NCBI GenBank assembly: GCA_944325335.1
Contig: CALUZR010000011.1
Coordinates: forward strand, 1-64,000
DNA from: an uncultured Parabacteroides sp.
GTDB taxonomy: Bacteria > Bacteroidota > Bacteroidia > Bacteroidales > Tannerellaceae
Length of the DNA: 64,000 nt
Direction: 5' to 3'
In this document: piece after piece, positions 1 through 8,965 of the stretch
How the letters are laid out: every line of letters starts with the position of its first letter
Position numbering within the stretch: the stretch's first letter is position 1
Position numbers and translations under genes: made by a program
The notes under the pieces: model-generated
The model's database searches: none
Seen by the model: the letters and a program-made list of their open reading frames with translations, nothing else
What the model was told of the DNA's origin: nothing

Positions 1-25
1 GTATAAAACGGATTCATTCATGCGA

Positions 26-33
26 CAAAGGTA
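26..33 (-). promoter_or_regulatory. -7 box of a leftward promoter at the window edge
   Basis: The reverse strand reads TACCTTTG, an exact match to the Bacteroidetes -7 consensus TAnnTTTG, and points out of the window to the left. It probably drives a gene lying wholly or almost wholly outside. No convincing -33 TTG is seen at the usual spacing. Confidence 0.4.
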
Positions 34-98
34 CAACTTTTACTCGTCTTATCCACATAAATTTTCCGCTGACCCCTATATTTTCCAAGAAAAATAAC

Positions 99-106
99 TA
101 TATTTG
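99..106 (+). promoter_or_regulatory. -7 box for the patatin-like gene
   Basis: TATATTTG matches TAnnTTTG exactly and ends 25 nt before the ATG at 132. The -33 region is only a T-rich tract near 80-84. Confidence 0.55.
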
Positions 107-131
107 GAGACTGATTCGGCAATAAAGAAAA

Positions 132-2441
132 ATGAGAAGGTTTATCATATATATATGTATAGCATTTCTTTCTCTTCCCCTTGAAGCACAACGGGTAGGA
201 TTGGTGCTGAGCGGAGGAGGCGCGAAAGGGGCAGCCCATATCGGCGTCATCAAAGCATTGGAAGAAAATAACATTCCAATCGATTATGTGACGGGGACAT
301 CGATGGGAGCCATCATCGGAAGTCTCTACGCCATGGGGTATTCTCCCGACGAGATGCTTCGCCTTATCCTTTCCAAAGAGTTCTTCTACTGGCAGACAGG
401 CATGGTAGAAGATGATTACACGTACTATTTTCACAAACCTGACCCAACGCCTGAAATGGTACACTTTTCGGTCGATTTTTCCGATTCGCTCCAAGTGAAG
501 ACGCGTTTTTTGCCCGAAAGCTTTATCAATCCGATCCAGATGAACCAAGCCTTTATGGCGCTTTATGCGCAAGCGACAGCCAAGGCGGGTTGGAACTTCA
601 ACAACCTCTTTGTGCCCTTCCGATGCGTAGGTTCAGATATATACAATAAGAAAGCCATCATATTCAAGGATGGGGATTTGGGCGATGCCGTGCGTGCGTC
701 GATGACTTTCCCTTTCTTTTTCAAACCTATATGGAAGGACAAAGTGCCGCTTTTCGATGGTGGCATCTATGATAACTTCCCGGTTCGACCAATGGAAGAG
801 GCATTCCACCCGGATTTCATCTTCGGTTCGGCCGTATCGGGCAATGCGAAAAAGCCGTCAGAAAATCCATACAACCAGTTGGAAACAATGATTATGCAAA
901 AGACGGAATACGAAATACCGGAAGAAAAAGGAATGCTCGTGCAATTCAAGTTCACTGATGTCTCCTTGCTCGACTTCCAAAAGGCGGAAGAGATTATGAA
1001 AATAGGTTATCGCCGCACACTTTCGATGATCGATTCCATCAAACAACGCGTGAAACGCGAAGTGCCTCTGGCTGAAGTCAACGCCCGGCGCAAGGCATAT
1101 AAGGAAAGCTTGCCACCATTGGTATTCAAAAACATATACATCACAGGCGTATCCGATGCGCAAAAGAAATACATCGAATCCCAAATCCACCGAGATATAA
1201 ACGAGGAATTCTCGATGGAAGAATTCAAACGCATCTACTTCAAGATATTGACCTATTCAAAGATTCAAGAAATCATGCCCCGTGCCATTTATAACCGGCT
1301 CAATAAGACCTTTGACCTCTATCTGGATATCAAAATAACCGACGAAGTAAACATTGGCTTGGGAGGAAACATCTCTTCGCATCAAGCCAACCAACTTTAC
1401 TTAGGATTAGGATATCGCTATTTAGGACGATTTGCCGCGGATGTGAATGCGGATTTTCAAGTGGGAAATTCCTTTAGCGGCGTATTGCTCAACGGACGGA
1501 TGTACCTCCAGACGCGCATTCCAACTTATATCAATTGGCAAGGTGCCTTCTCCTACAAGCGCTATTCGGAAAGCCAATCCCTCTTTTATGAAGATGTCAT
1601 GCCGGCATTCATCAAGCAAAAAGAGATTTATACGAAGATAAAATTAGGCTTTCCTTTCCTCAACCGAGCCAAGGCGGAGATCGGTTTTGCCTACGGGCAA
1701 TTGAACGATTTCTATTTCCAGAATTCCGATATGTCATTCCAGAATGCGAATTATGAACATACGCGCTACAATCTCTTCGCGGGTTCGCTCAATATCGAGC
1801 AGAACTCGTTGGCTACGAAGATTTATCCCATTAGCGGCACCAAGCGAGTATTGAACGCCCAATACATTACCGGCACCGAGCGATATTTAGGAGACGAACA
1901 AATGCTTCCTTCTTTGCCCCGCGTGCGCCATAGCTGGCTTCAAATGAAAGGGCATTGGGAGCAATACCACGAATTAAGTTCATTCTTCAACTGGGGATAC
2001 ATGGGCGAGATTGTCGTTTCGAGCAAGAATCTGATGGGAAACTATACAGCTTCTATCCTTCAAGCCCCTGCTTTTACCCCTACACCTCATAGTAATATCG
2101 TTTTTAACGAAGCATTTCGGGCGAACCAATATGCTGCATTTGGCCTGTCGCCCATCTTCAAGTTTGGGAAGTTGGTACATTTCCGCATGGATATGTACGG
2201 ATTCGCCCCGCTTTATGAAATCAAGAAAGAGACGCGGATCGTTGATGGGCATCCATCGCATCTGCCTTATTACGGGAAGTTCCTCCGCTCGTTCCAATAC
2301 ATGGGCGAGGCGGCCGTCGTCGTGCACCTTCCCTTCGCGAGCATTAGCCTCTATGCCAACGGATACAGCTATCCGAAGAAGAATTTCAACATAGGGCTGA
2401 ACATCGGATACCTCATTTTTAATCCCAAAATGTTGGATTGA
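132..2441 (+). CDS. Patatin-like phospholipase with C-terminal outer-membrane beta-barrel
   Basis: A 769-residue protein with a signal peptide (about residues 1-19, ending LEAQ). The patatin domain (about 20-320) shows the oxyanion-hole motif SGGGAKGAAH, the nucleophile elbow GTSMG with Ser57, and the catalytic aspartate in FDGGIYDN (about Asp209), so the Ser-Asp dyad is intact and lipid acyl hydrolase activity is expected. From about residue 325 a POTRA-like stretch (NIYITGVSDAQKKYIESQI) leads into a long beta-rich region with many alternating aromatic strands, as in BamA/PlpD barrels. This order (signal, patatin, POTRA, barrel) is that of type Vd autotransporters. The start is fixed by the -7 box at 99-106. 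The glycosyltransferase follows after 91 nt. Function and location are inferred from the family. Confidence 0.9.
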   Translation: MRRFIIYICIAFLSLPLEAQRVGLVLSGGGAKGAAHIGVIKALEENNIPIDYVTGTSMGAIIGSLYAMGYSPDEMLRLILSKEFFYWQTGMVEDDYTYYFHKPDPTPEMVHFSVDFSDSLQVKTRFLPESFINPIQMNQAFMALYAQATAKAGWNFNNLFVPFRCVGSDIYNKKAIIFKDGDLGDAVRASMTFPFFFKPIWKDKVPLFDGGIYDNFPVRPMEEAFHPDFIFGSAVSGNAKKPSENPYNQLETMIMQKTEYEIPEEKGMLVQFKFTDVSLLDFQKAEEIMKIGYRRTLSMIDSIKQRVKREVPLAEVNARRKAYKESLPPLVFKNIYITGVSDAQKKYIESQIHRDINEEFSMEEFKRIYFKILTYSKIQEIMPRAIYNRLNKTFDLYLDIKITDEVNIGLGGNISSHQANQLYLGLGYRYLGRFAADVNADFQVGNSFSGVLLNGRMYLQTRIPTYINWQGAFSYKRYSESQSLFYEDVMPAFIKQKEIYTKIKLGFPFLNRAKAEIGFAYGQLNDFYFQNSDMSFQNANYEHTRYNLFAGSLNIEQNSLATKIYPISGTKRVLNAQYITGTERYLGDEQMLPSLPRVRHSWLQMKGHWEQYHELSSFFNWGYMGEIVVSSKNLMGNYTASILQAPAFTPTPHSNIVFNEAFRANQYAAFGLSPIFKFGKLVHFRMDMYGFAPLYEIKKETRIVDGHPSHLPYYGKFLRSFQYMGEAAVVVHLPFASISLYANGYSYPKKNFNIGLNIGYLIFNPKMLD

Positions 2442-2532
2442 GAAAAGGTGAAAGTTCGCTAAATATAGCAATCATACGCGCAAAAAGTCGTTCCTTTGCA
2501 AAATATACTATCAATAAAAGAAAATAACTTAT

Positions 2533-3840
2533 ATGCGTACACCTACGTTACAATATTTATATCTACAGAAGCCCGTATCGATGATTATCGTCATCTGCAT
2601 CATCTCGGTGCTTCCTTGGCTTGGACTACATGAATTAGACATGCCGGCCCAATCGGAATGCGCTATCACCGCCAATACGATGCTCCAGACGGGCGAATGG
2701 ATACTTCCGCATGTATCTGGCGGAGAAGTAAGCTACGACCACCCGATGTTGCATTGGCTTATTGTCCTCTTCTCGTATGGGCAAGGTTATGTCTCGAAAC
2801 TGACCATGCAATTACCCGACGCGTTGGCGTTTATCGTCATGATGGCGACCTCGCTTATCTTCTTTGGGCGGCGCACCAAGTTCCACGAGGCGTTCATTTC
2901 AACGCTCTTCTTGATTACTTGCTCGGGAATGCAGAACCTGTCGGCCGCCAGTTCGGGGGATTTGCTCTTCGCCACCTTCCTCTTTGTTTCGCTCACGCAA
3001 CTATATCGCTGGGAAGAGAACTATGAACTGAAGGGCATTCCGGTAGAGATCTCTTTGCTCCTCAGCGGCGCGATCCTGACGAAAGGGCTGATGGGCGTGA
3101 TTCTTCCGCTCTTGGCCTTCACGACCTATTTGTTCATCTTGCGCAAACACCCGGTTTGGCTCATCTTGAAGGCAATGTCCTATCTCTTCGTCTCCTCGCT
3201 CTTTCTCCCCACTTTATGGTATGTAAGCATTTGGAAACAAGGAGGAACGGAACTGTTATTAGATGTCATGCGGACGGAGTTCAGCTACTTTTGGGGCGTA
3301 GGACCGGACGTACACAACTTCCTTTACGTCTTTCCCGCGCTGGCCATCGGCTTCTTGCCTTGGATTGTGTTCTTCTTCTTCTCGCTCTTTGGCATGAAAT
3401 GGGAAAAGCACACGGTTTGCTGCACGGGCGTGAAGCTCTTCAGCCTCGTGTCGATGGTGGTGCTTTTGGCGGCTTATGCGATTATGCCTGTCAAGCGGGC
3501 CAGCTTCTTGTTGCCGATTTATCCGTTCATCACTATATTCTTAGCGCAATACGCCCTGTACATTACGGAATATAGGACGTGGTGCACACGCTTGTTCGCT
3601 ATTTTCATGACCGTGGCCGTCGTGTGTGGCCTTCTGCTTGCGATATTCCCGTCTGGGTGGAGCCCATTTCATGCGTTTGCCATCGACCTCAGGACGGGCT
3701 TGCTCCTTGGCTTCACCTTCGCCATGCTGGGGACGGTCTATTATCAACTATTCAAACGAATCAATATCAAGATACTCTACGCGACTATCGCCCTTGCTTT
3801 CTCCGTCAACCTCTTGGTCAATGCGGCGGAGATGATTTAG
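2533..3840 (+). CDS. ArnT-like integral membrane glycosyltransferase (GT39/GT83 type)
   Basis: A 435-residue polytopic protein with about ten or eleven hydrophobic segments. The first periplasmic loop carries the pattern of the ArnT/PMT superfamily: an acidic pair region after TM1 (HELDMPAQSECAITANTMLQ) and an HPML motif (YDHPMLHWLIVL). Such enzymes move a sugar from an undecaprenyl-phosphate donor to a lipid or protein acceptor on the periplasmic face. At 435 residues it is shorter than enterobacterial ArnT (about 550) and has little C-terminal soluble domain. The next gene begins 1 nt after its stop, so the two are probably co-transcribed. Donor and acceptor cannot be read from the sequence. 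Confidence 0.75.
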   Translation: MRTPTLQYLYLQKPVSMIIVICIISVLPWLGLHELDMPAQSECAITANTMLQTGEWILPHVSGGEVSYDHPMLHWLIVLFSYGQGYVSKLTMQLPDALAFIVMMATSLIFFGRRTKFHEAFISTLFLITCSGMQNLSAASSGDLLFATFLFVSLTQLYRWEENYELKGIPVEISLLLSGAILTKGLMGVILPLLAFTTYLFILRKHPVWLILKAMSYLFVSSLFLPTLWYVSIWKQGGTELLLDVMRTEFSYFWGVGPDVHNFLYVFPALAIGFLPWIVFFFFSLFGMKWEKHTVCCTGVKLFSLVSMVVLLAAYAIMPVKRASFLLPIYPFITIFLAQYALYITEYRTWCTRLFAIFMTVAVVCGLLLAIFPSGWSPFHAFAIDLRTGLLLGFTFAMLGTVYYQLFKRINIKILYATIALAFSVNLLVNAAEMI

Positions 3841-3841
3841 C

Positions 3842-5317
3842 ATGAGGGCGCGGCGTAGGATTGTTTTACCCTATATTATAGATACAACATTGGCACGAAA
3901 AAGAAAACCGTTACCTATCTTGGAAAAGGTAACCATTACAGATGTAGCCGCCGAGGGCAAAGCCTTGGCGCGTGTAAACGATTTGGTGGTGTTTGTTCCT
4001 TATGTGGCACCGGGCGACGTGGTAGACATCCAATTGCTCCGTAAGCGGCACAATTATGCAGAGGGGAAAGCCATCGCTTTCCATGAACTGGCGGCCGAGC
4101 GCGCCGTCCCGTTCTGCGAGCATTTCGGCGTCTGCGGAGGATGCAAATGGCAACATCTCCCCTACGAGGCGCAGCTCCGCTACAAGCAGAAGCAGGTGGT
4201 CGACAACCTGACCCGCATCGGGAAGATCCCGCTCGGCGAAGTGCTTCCTATTTTAGGCTCGGCCCGCACGCAGTTCTACCGCAATAAGCTGGAGTTCACC
4301 TTCTCGAACAAGAAGTGGCTGACCGAAGAGCAAGTGCAGAGCGGGGAAACGTTCGATGAGATGAACGGCCTCGGCTTCCACATCCCCGGCATGTTCGACA
4401 AGGTGCTCGACATCCACAAGTGTTGGTTGCAGGATGATATCTCGAACCGCATCCGCCTCTCCATTAAGGAATATTGCCTTCAGCATGAGGGCTATCCTTT
4501 CTTCGACCTTCGGAACCAGGAAGGATTCATGCGTACGCTTATGATCCGCACCGCCTCGACGGGCGACGTGATGCTGGTCGTCGTCTTCTACCACGAAGAC
4601 CGCGAGCGGCGCGAAGCGTTGCTGAACCATATCGCCCAGCAATTCCCCGAGATCACTTCCTTATTATATGTGATTAATGGGAAATGCAACGACACAATCA
4701 CCGACCAGGAAGTGCACGTCTTCCGCGGCAAAGACCACATCATCGAGGAGATGGAAGGCTTACGGTTCAAGGTCGGCGCCAAGTCGTTCTACCAGACCAA
4801 CTCGCTCCAAGCGTACGAACTCTACAAAGTGGCGCGCTCGTTTGCAGGCCTTACGGGGAAGGAGCTCGTCTACGACCTCTACACCGGGACGGGCACGATT
4901 GCGAACTTCGTCTCCCGCCAGGCGCGCGAGGTGATTGGCATTGAGTATGTCCCCGAAGCCATCGAGGACGCGAAGGTCAATTCGGCCCTCAACCACATCG
5001 AGAACACCCGTTTTTACGCCGGCGATATGAAAGACATCCTGACCGAGGACTTCATCCGCACGCACGGCCGGCCCGACGTCATCATCACCGACCCGCCCCG
5101 CGCCGGCATGCACGAGGACGTGATCAAGACCATCCTCGCCGCCCAGCCGGAACGCATCGTCTACGTCAGTTGCAACCCCGCCACGCAAGCGCGCGACCTC
5201 AATTTGCTCGACGTGGCCTACACAGTCCGGAAGGTGCAACCGGTCGACATGTTCCCCCACACGCACCATGTGGAGAATGTCGTCCTCTTGGAAAAAAGGA
5301 CTTCATCCGGCGAATAA
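3842..5317 (+). CDS. rlmD: 23S rRNA (uracil-5-)-methyltransferase RlmD
   Basis: A 491-residue class I SAM-dependent RNA methyltransferase. In order it has an N-terminal TRAM domain (about 25-85), an Fe-S cysteine cluster (CEHFGVCGGCKW, with a further Cys in CWLQDD), a methyltransferase core with YDLYTGTGTIANF for SAM binding, the DPPRAGMHEDV motif, and the catalytic Cys in SCNPATQARDL. It makes m5U in 23S rRNA; RlmC/RlmFO-type specificity cannot be excluded. The ATG at 3842 sits 1 nt after the previous stop with GGAG upstream. The next in-frame candidate, TTG at 3890, would give MARKRKPLPILEK, which resembles how family members usually begin, so the true protein may be 475 residues. Confidence 0.9.
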   Translation: MRARRRIVLPYIIDTTLARKRKPLPILEKVTITDVAAEGKALARVNDLVVFVPYVAPGDVVDIQLLRKRHNYAEGKAIAFHELAAERAVPFCEHFGVCGGCKWQHLPYEAQLRYKQKQVVDNLTRIGKIPLGEVLPILGSARTQFYRNKLEFTFSNKKWLTEEQVQSGETFDEMNGLGFHIPGMFDKVLDIHKCWLQDDISNRIRLSIKEYCLQHEGYPFFDLRNQEGFMRTLMIRTASTGDVMLVVVFYHEDRERREALLNHIAQQFPEITSLLYVINGKCNDTITDQEVHVFRGKDHIIEEMEGLRFKVGAKSFYQTNSLQAYELYKVARSFAGLTGKELVYDLYTGTGTIANFVSRQAREVIGIEYVPEAIEDAKVNSALNHIENTRFYAGDMKDILTEDFIRTHGRPDVIITDPPRAGMHEDVIKTILAAQPERIVYVSCNPATQARDLNLLDVAYTVRKVQPVDMFPHTHHVENVVLLEKRTSSGE

Positions 5318-5376
5318 AAGATTTTATCCTTGATAAAGTCCATTATGCCCGTCGGAAAAAGGGAATAGATCCGAGG

Positions 5377-5472
5377 AAAACTCTATCTTTAGCCTAAAGA
5401 TATATATCTGCAATCTAAAGATACGTATCTGCAGCTTAAAGATATGTATCTTTAGGCTAAAGATAGAGTTTT
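5377..5472 (+). repeat. Array G: four 21-bp palindromic tandem units inside a 32-bp inverted repeat
   Basis: Four consecutive 21-bp units at 5382, 5403, 5424 and 5445 share the frame NNTATCTNNAGNCTAAAGATA, each close to self-complementary. The outer units make the whole block an inverted repeat: 5377-5408 pairs with 5441-5472 at 31 of 32 positions. It lies between rlmD (stop 5317) and the transglycosylase gene (ATG 5599). A strong hairpin could end rlmD transcription, or the units could be protein-binding sites. The rest of this 281-bp gap holds no clear gene or consensus promoter. Confidence 0.85.
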
Positions 5473-5598
5473 TCTCCTGGCTTCTCCCTTTTTAGTAGGA
5501 CCTACGCAAGTTTATACCCAGGCTTTCGTACTTTTCCCTGCTTCCCGAACGGACCCTGAAAGGCTTTTCCTTCTTTACAAATACAATAACGTACGCAC

Positions 5599-6987
5599 AT
5601 GAAACGACTTGTCTTACTGGCTTTACTGGCCTTGTTTGCCATCCTTTCCTGCCAAGAGAAGAAAAAAGAGGCAGCAAAGGAGGAAACCTTTGTACGGGAT
5701 TGGCCCGCAATCGAGGCTAAGGGCGAAGTGACCGCCGCCACGCTTTATAGCTCGACCTCTTATTTCCAATACAAAATGCAACCGATGGGATACGAGTACG
5801 AGCTGGTGAAAGACTTTGCCGACTCGAAAGGACTGAAACTCCGCATCCTGACGGCGCATACGACGGAGCAACTCGATTCGCTCCTCGAGAGTGGCGAGGC
5901 GGATCTTATCGCCTACCCCACGGTCATCACCAACGAAAGCAAACGGCGCCTCCTCTTCTGCGGGCACGAACAGCAGACGAGCCAGGTCATCGTGCAACGC
6001 GCCAATCCGGGCGATACAATCCTGACCGACGTGACTGAGCTGATCGGGCGGACGGTGCACGTCCAGCGCGGCTCGAAATACGACGAACGCCTCCAGCACC
6101 TCAATGAAGAGTTGGGCGGAGGCATCGGGATCGCCTATGTGGACGAAGACTCGCTCTCGAACGAAGACCTTATCGAGCGCGTCTCGACCGGCGAGATACG
6201 CTATACGGTGAGCGACGACAACATCGCCCGCCTGAACCGGACTTATTACTGGAACCTCGACACGCGGCTGAAGATCAGCTTCCGCCAACGCTCCGCCTGG
6301 GCTGTGCGCCGCACTTCACCGCTATTGGCCAAAGCCATCGACGCTTGGGCGAGCGATACGAAACGGCGCACCTCCTTCGCGGCGATCACCAAACGATACT
6401 TCGAACTCAGCAAAGCGAGCGAGAAGGCCGCAGTCCCGGAGGTGAAAGACGGGTACATCTCGCCCTACGACGCGCTTTTCCGGAAATACGCTTCGCTATT
6501 GGGCTGGGATTGGCAATTGATTGCCTCCATTGCTTATCAGGAATCGAAGTTCGACCCGCACGTCGTCTCGTGGGCCGGTGCCGAAGGGCTCATGGGCATC
6601 ATGCCTAACACGGCCCGGCAGCTCGGTGTGACGCCCCACGAACTAAAGGATCCGGCGGTCGGCATCCGCACCGGAATTGACTGCTTACGTCGTTTCCGCC
6701 AGGGATTTAGCGAAATAACCGATCCGGATGAGAAGATCAAATTTACCCTGGCCGCCTACAACGCCGGCATCGGACATGTCTATGATGCGCAACGCCTCGC
6801 CACGAAGTATGGGAAAGACCCGACCGTGTGGGACGGGAACGTGGCCGAATACATCCGCCTCAAGAACGACCCGGAATATTACAACGACCCCGTATGCAAA
6901 CATGGATACTTGCGCGGACAGGAAACCTTTCAATACGTCAAGGAAATCCTCGACCGATACCACTATTATTTAAAGCAAACGCGCTAA
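5599..6987 (+). CDS. MltF-like membrane-bound lytic murein transglycosylase (lipoprotein)
   Basis: A 462-residue predicted lipoprotein: short basic N-terminus, hydrophobic core and lipobox ending ILSC (Cys18), followed by a charged linker. Residues about 45-270 form a family-3 solute-binding-protein domain (TLYSSTSYFQYKMQPMGYEY, then GEADLIAYPTV). Residues about 285-430 form an SLT goose-lysozyme-like domain with the catalytic Glu in YQESKFDPHVVS and the motifs GLMGIMPNTARQLG and AAYNAGIGH. This two-domain order is that of MltF, which cleaves peptidoglycan glycan strands to 1,6-anhydro ends, with the SBP domain thought to regulate activity. Array G lies upstream. No clear TAnnTTTG box is visible before the ATG. 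Confidence 0.9.
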   Translation: MKRLVLLALLALFAILSCQEKKKEAAKEETFVRDWPAIEAKGEVTAATLYSSTSYFQYKMQPMGYEYELVKDFADSKGLKLRILTAHTTEQLDSLLESGEADLIAYPTVITNESKRRLLFCGHEQQTSQVIVQRANPGDTILTDVTELIGRTVHVQRGSKYDERLQHLNEELGGGIGIAYVDEDSLSNEDLIERVSTGEIRYTVSDDNIARLNRTYYWNLDTRLKISFRQRSAWAVRRTSPLLAKAIDAWASDTKRRTSFAAITKRYFELSKASEKAAVPEVKDGYISPYDALFRKYASLLGWDWQLIASIAYQESKFDPHVVSWAGAEGLMGIMPNTARQLGVTPHELKDPAVGIRTGIDCLRRFRQGFSEITDPDEKIKFTLAAYNAGIGHVYDAQRLATKYGKDPTVWDGNVAEYIRLKNDPEYYNDPVCKHGYLRGQETFQYVKEILDRYHYYLKQTR

Positions 6988-7004
6988 GGAGCATAAAATT
7001 TATG

Positions 7005-7012
7005 TACCTTTG
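7005..7012 (+). promoter_or_regulatory. -7 box before the 169-residue protein gene
   Basis: TACCTTTG, an exact TAnnTTTG match, lies 17 nt after the transglycosylase stop and 45 nt before the ATG at 7058. It suggests that 7058 onward starts a separate transcription unit. Confidence 0.5.
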
Positions 7013-7057
7013 TCGTGCGAAGAAGTAAAATAATAATCCTAAAAACGAAATAAGAAA

Positions 7058-7567
7058 ATGACACAGATTGGTACGAAAAAGACCGTGATTAAGAAATTAG
7101 TGAAGAACCGGACGGCTGAGTTCTACCTGGGCAACCTCTCGGACGAAGAACGCAACCACTTCCAATACAAGCTGAACCAGATCTTGGGCGGAGACAAATC
7201 CGATGAAACGAACGCATTTGTCGACGAAGTCTACAACCGCTTGGCCTCATTCAATCCGACCGACGAACAAAAGGAGCTCATCGCCGCTGCCCGCAAATAT
7301 AAGAAGAACGCAGGCAAGGTAAAGAAAGACTCGGCGGAAGGAATCGTCTTTGGCGCATTGCGTGAATTTATCAGCACGATCGAGAAGCATGCAGGACGCT
7401 TATCGCCCGAAGCCACCGAGAAACTGAAACAAAAGACTGCCGATTTGAATGCCTTGATCGACCAGAAGATCGGCGAACAAATCGCCCACGAAATCCAAAA
7501 GCTGGAACAAGAAAAAGAAGAGGCCGACCGCCGCATCCAAGCATTACGGGAAAAATTAAACAAATAA
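7058..7567 (+). CDS. Conserved hypothetical protein with C-terminal coiled coil
   Basis: A 169-residue soluble, highly charged protein with no signal peptide or membrane segment. The N-terminal half is mixed helical (GNLSDEERNHFQYKLNQILG). The C-terminal third (about 115-168) is a likely coiled coil with heptad hydrophobics (DLNALIDQKIGEQIAHEIQK). I do not recognise a catalytic motif. It has its own promoter-like box and is followed after 18 nt by the aminopeptidase gene, so the two may be co-transcribed. No function is proposed. Confidence 0.7.
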   Translation: MTQIGTKKTVIKKLVKNRTAEFYLGNLSDEERNHFQYKLNQILGGDKSDETNAFVDEVYNRLASFNPTDEQKELIAAARKYKKNAGKVKKDSAEGIVFGALREFISTIEKHAGRLSPEATEKLKQKTADLNALIDQKIGEQIAHEIQKLEQEKEEADRRIQALREKLNK

Positions 7568-7585
7568 CAAAAGGAGATAAAACAA

Positions 7586-8962
7586 ATGTTTAGCAAAGAA
7601 ACATATCAAGCTCGCCGGGCCAAATTGAAACAATCAGTCGGCTCGGGATTGCTCCTCTTTTTGGGGAATGAGGAATCGGGCATGAACTATGCCGACAATA
7701 CTTACCACTTCCGTCAGGATTCTACTTTCCTGTATTTCTTTGGGTTGCCATACGCTAGCTTGGCTGCTGTCATCGATATCGACAACGACCGGGAGATTAT
7801 CTTTGGCGATGAGCTGACGATCGACGCCATCGTCTGGATGGGCACGCAGCCGACCTTGAAAGAGAAGAGCGAAGCCACCGGATTGCACGAAGTCCGTCCT
7901 TTCCGCGAGATTGAATCTTACTTGAAGCAAGCACAACAGAAGGGACAGACGATCCATTACCTCCCGACCTACCGCGCCGAGCATCAATTGAAACTCTTTG
8001 CCTGGCTGGGCATCGTGCCGGAAGCCGAAAAGCCTTCGATTCCGTTCATCATGGGCGTGGTCAACCAACGCATCTACAAGAGCGCGGAAGAGATCGAGGA
8101 AATCGAGAAAGCATGCAACGTCACCGCAGATATGCACCTCGCCGCCATGCGGACCGTCCGCCCCGGCATCTACGAGAGCGAAGTGGCTGCCGTCGTGGCT
8201 GAAACGGCCTATAAGCACAATTACGAGCTCTCCTTCCCGACCATCGCGACCATCAACGGCCAGACGCTCCACAATCATGACCACAGCCATTTGATTAAGA
8301 GCGGCGACATGCTGTTGCTCGATGCTGGCGCAGAGACGGAAATGGGCTATGCCGGCGATATGTCCTCCACAATTCCAGCCGACAAGAAGTTCACGCAACG
8401 CCAGAAGGATGTGTACGACATCCAAGTAGCAGCCCACGAGGCGGCCGTGGCGGCACTTCGTCCGGGCATCAAGTTTGTGGACGTGTATGAGCAAGCCTGC
8501 GCCGTCATCATGCAAGGGATGAAAGACCTGGGGTTTGCCAAAGGCGACCCGGCGGAAGCCGTGAAGGCCGGCGCGCACGCCATGTTCATGCCCTGCGGAT
8601 TGGGACACATGATGGGATTGGACGTGCACGATATGGAAAACCTCGGCGAAGAATACGTAGGTTACAACGGTAAACCGAAGAGTTCACAGTTTGGAAGGAA
8701 ATCTTTACGCCTGGGACGTGAATTGGAGCCAGGCTTCGTTTTGACGATTGAGCCGGGCGTCTACTTCATCCCCGAACTCATCGACCTCTGGCGGAGCGAA
8801 GGCAAGTTCCTCGAATTCCTGGATTACGACAAGCTCGACACCTACAAGGACTTCAGCGGCATCCGCAACGAGGAAGATTACCTCATCACCGAAGAGGGCG
8901 CTCGCCGCTTGGGCAAGCGCATTCCGCTCCACACCGATGAAGTAGAAAACGAACACTGTTAA
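7586..8962 (+). CDS. pepP: Aminopeptidase P family protein (Xaa-Pro aminopeptidase)
   Basis: A 458-residue M24 metallopeptidase that removes an N-terminal residue preceding proline. The N-terminal creatinase-like domain (about 1-170) is followed by the pita-bread fold with all five dinuclear-metal ligands: the aspartates of LLLDAGAETEMGYAGDMSS, the histidine in GLGHMMGLDVHD, the glutamate in TIEPGVYF and the glutamate in GIRNEEDYLIT. The length matches E. coli PepP (441). No signal peptide, so cytoplasmic. The cobyric acid synthase gene begins 3 nt after its stop, indicating a shared transcript despite unrelated roles. Confidence 0.92.
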   Translation: MFSKETYQARRAKLKQSVGSGLLLFLGNEESGMNYADNTYHFRQDSTFLYFFGLPYASLAAVIDIDNDREIIFGDELTIDAIVWMGTQPTLKEKSEATGLHEVRPFREIESYLKQAQQKGQTIHYLPTYRAEHQLKLFAWLGIVPEAEKPSIPFIMGVVNQRIYKSAEEIEEIEKACNVTADMHLAAMRTVRPGIYESEVAAVVAETAYKHNYELSFPTIATINGQTLHNHDHSHLIKSGDMLLLDAGAETEMGYAGDMSSTIPADKKFTQRQKDVYDIQVAAHEAAVAALRPGIKFVDVYEQACAVIMQGMKDLGFAKGDPAEAVKAGAHAMFMPCGLGHMMGLDVHDMENLGEEYVGYNGKPKSSQFGRKSLRLGRELEPGFVLTIEPGVYFIPELIDLWRSEGKFLEFLDYDKLDTYKDFSGIRNEEDYLITEEGARRLGKRIPLHTDEVENEHC

Positions 8963-8965
8963 AGA

